Shown here: one piece after another, positions 63,190 to 64,000 of the stretch | How positions within the stretch are numbered: position 1 is the first letter of the stretch | Layout of the letters: each line of letters opens with the position of its first letter | From: Roseateles hydrophilus | Lineage (GTDB): Bacteria; Pseudomonadota; Gammaproteobacteria; Burkholderiales; Burkholderiaceae_C | Assembly (NCBI RefSeq): GCF_026712245.1 | Contig: NZ_JAPPUY010000001.1 | Span: 1,488,001-1,552,000 of the forward strand | Reading direction: 5' to 3' | Length of the DNA stretch: 64,000 nt | Made by a program: the position numbers and the translations under genes | Notes under the pieces: model-generated | What the model saw: the letters and a program-made list of their open reading frames with translations, nothing else | Told to the model about the DNA's origin: nothing | Databases searched by the model: none

Positions 63190-64000
63190 TGTCCATGCGG
63201 CTCACCGGCATCGCCCGGTCGCTGATGGCTGCCGCCCTCGCAGCAGCTGTGCTGGCCGCTCCGCTCGCCAGCGCTTGGCAGGCCGACAACGGCGACGGCA
63301 CCTACACCAACCCGCCGCTGAACGCCGATTACCCGGACCCCGACGTCATCCGCGTCGGCGAAGACTTCTACTTCGCCACCACCACCTTCGCGAACGCGCC
63401 GGGCCTGCGCATCCTGCACTCGCGCGACCTCGTCAACTGGACCATCGCCGGCCATGTGCTGCCGCGCCTGCCCGGCGGGCCGGCCTTCAACCTGGACGGC
63501 GGCAACGTCTACCGGCGCGGCGTGTACGCGCCCAGCCTGCGCTTCCACCAGGGCGAGTTCATCGTGGCGTTCACTGTGGTGGGCCAGCACACGCGACTGT
63601 GCCGCGCCGCGCAGGTGGCCGGCCCGTGGCGCTGCCACACGCTGGACCGCGCAGCCTTCGACCCGGCGCTGTTCTTCGACACCGACGGCCGCGCCTACAT
63701 CGCCACCGCCATCGGCAGCGACGGCACCGTGACGCTGCTGTCGCTGAGCCCGGACCTCACCCGCGTGACCGAGGCGCGCCAGATCCACCACATCCCCGGC
63801 GCCGAGGGCTCCAAGCTGATCCGCCGTGGCGACTGGATCTACCTGTTCAACGCCGTGCCCCGCCGGCTGGCGATGACGATCTCGCGCGCCCGCGCGCTCA
63901 CCGGCCCGTGGGAAACCATCCCGTCCATCAACAGCGCCGAGACCGGCGGCCACCAGGGCGCCATCGTGGACCTGGCGGACGGTCGCTGGTGGGGCTTCGT
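63186..64000 (+). CDS. Glycoside hydrolase family 43 enzyme (partial, C-terminus outside window)
   Basis: Exported five-bladed beta-propeller glycosidase, about 271 codons visible. A signal peptide (MMSMRLTGIARSLMAAALAA, cleavage near ASA) precedes NADYPDPDVIRVGEDFYFATTT, which has the general-base Asp (near residue 51). Further on are GVYAPSLRFHQGEFIVAF, FFDTDGRAYIATAI with the pKa-tuning Asp, and GAEGSKLIRRGDWIYLF with the acid Glu. This matches GH43 enzymes acting on arabinan or xylan (arabinofuranosidase/xylosidase). It overlaps the LacI gene by 4 bp. The substrate cannot be fixed without the full sequence. Confidence 0.9.
   Translation, partial: MMSMRLTGIARSLMAAALAAAVLAAPLASAWQADNGDGTYTNPPLNADYPDPDVIRVGEDFYFATTTFANAPGLRILHSRDLVNWTIAGHVLPRLPGGPAFNLDGGNVYRRGVYAPSLRFHQGEFIVAFTVVGQHTRLCRAAQVAGPWRCHTLDRAAFDPALFFDTDGRAYIATAIGSDGTVTLLSLSPDLTRVTEARQIHHIPGAEGSKLIRRGDWIYLFNAVPRRLAMTISRARALTGPWETIPSINSAETGGHQGAIVDLADGRWWGF

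Overview
The window is high-GC DNA with dense coding on both strands. It carries an exosortase A (XrtA)/PEP-CTERM exopolysaccharide locus, a gmk-rpoZ-spoT block, ratA/rnfH/smpB, rimO-phaR and a TonB-dependent receptor of the Xanthomonas/Caulobacter type. Together these point to a betaproteobacterium of the Burkholderiales, probably a Rubrivivax/Leptothrix/Roseateles-type environmental or plant-associated organism. The taxonomic placement is inference from gene content; no 16S rRNA gene is present.

Region 1 (1-12730, minus strand) is one compact EPS operon read from 12730 towards 1. It encodes an export lipoprotein, chain-length determinant, tyrosine autokinase, PEP-CTERM-associated outer-membrane protein, AAA ATPase, polysaccharide deacetylase, FemAB-like protein, glycosyltransferase, exosortase A with EpsI domain, a UDP-HexNAc dehydrogenase (TviB/WbpA type) and an acyltransferase cut by the window edge. 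Most junctions overlap or are separated by a few bases. Region 2 (12954-16279) has a ThiF/E1-like adenylyltransferase divergent from a nitroreductase-fold protein that is translationally coupled to a GT1-like glycosyltransferase. Region 3 (16352-25677) is core (gmk, rpoZ, spoT, greB), with a TonB receptor plus Sel1-repeat gene pair between spoT and greB.

Region 4 (25944-50654) is the most striking. A single 20.8-kb frame encodes a roughly 6,942-residue repeat protein: eight propeller-like blocks with cadherin-like linkers, 21 PKD-like modules and a unique C-terminal domain, with no Sec signal and no RTX nonapeptides. It is followed by a PEP-CTERM protein gene, a terminator, and a type I secretion ABC transporter with its HlyD adaptor. 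The likely picture is a giant type I-secreted surface or matrix adhesin beside a substrate of the exosortase encoded in region 1.

Region 5 (50696-55595) is housekeeping: DUF4124 protein, rnfH-ratA, smpB, a cystathionine beta-lyase-like gene, rimO and phaR. Region 6 (55844-64000) is a carbohydrate-degradation cluster: a sialate O-acetylesterase-like enzyme, a GH2 enzyme, a LacI regulator with operator-like inverted repeats, and a GH43 enzyme cut by the window end. Embedded in it is a four-gene minus-strand R-body (Reb) cluster (57984-59138): a small Ala-rich protein, two RebB paralogues and a larger Reb-like protein. R-bodies are extensible protein ribbons, and this cluster and the giant adhesin are the two systems most worth following up.

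No tRNA, rRNA, CRISPR array, insertion sequence or phage gene was recognised. No gene-free stretch exceeds 300 bp; the longest are 266 bp each (19543-19808 and 25678-25943).
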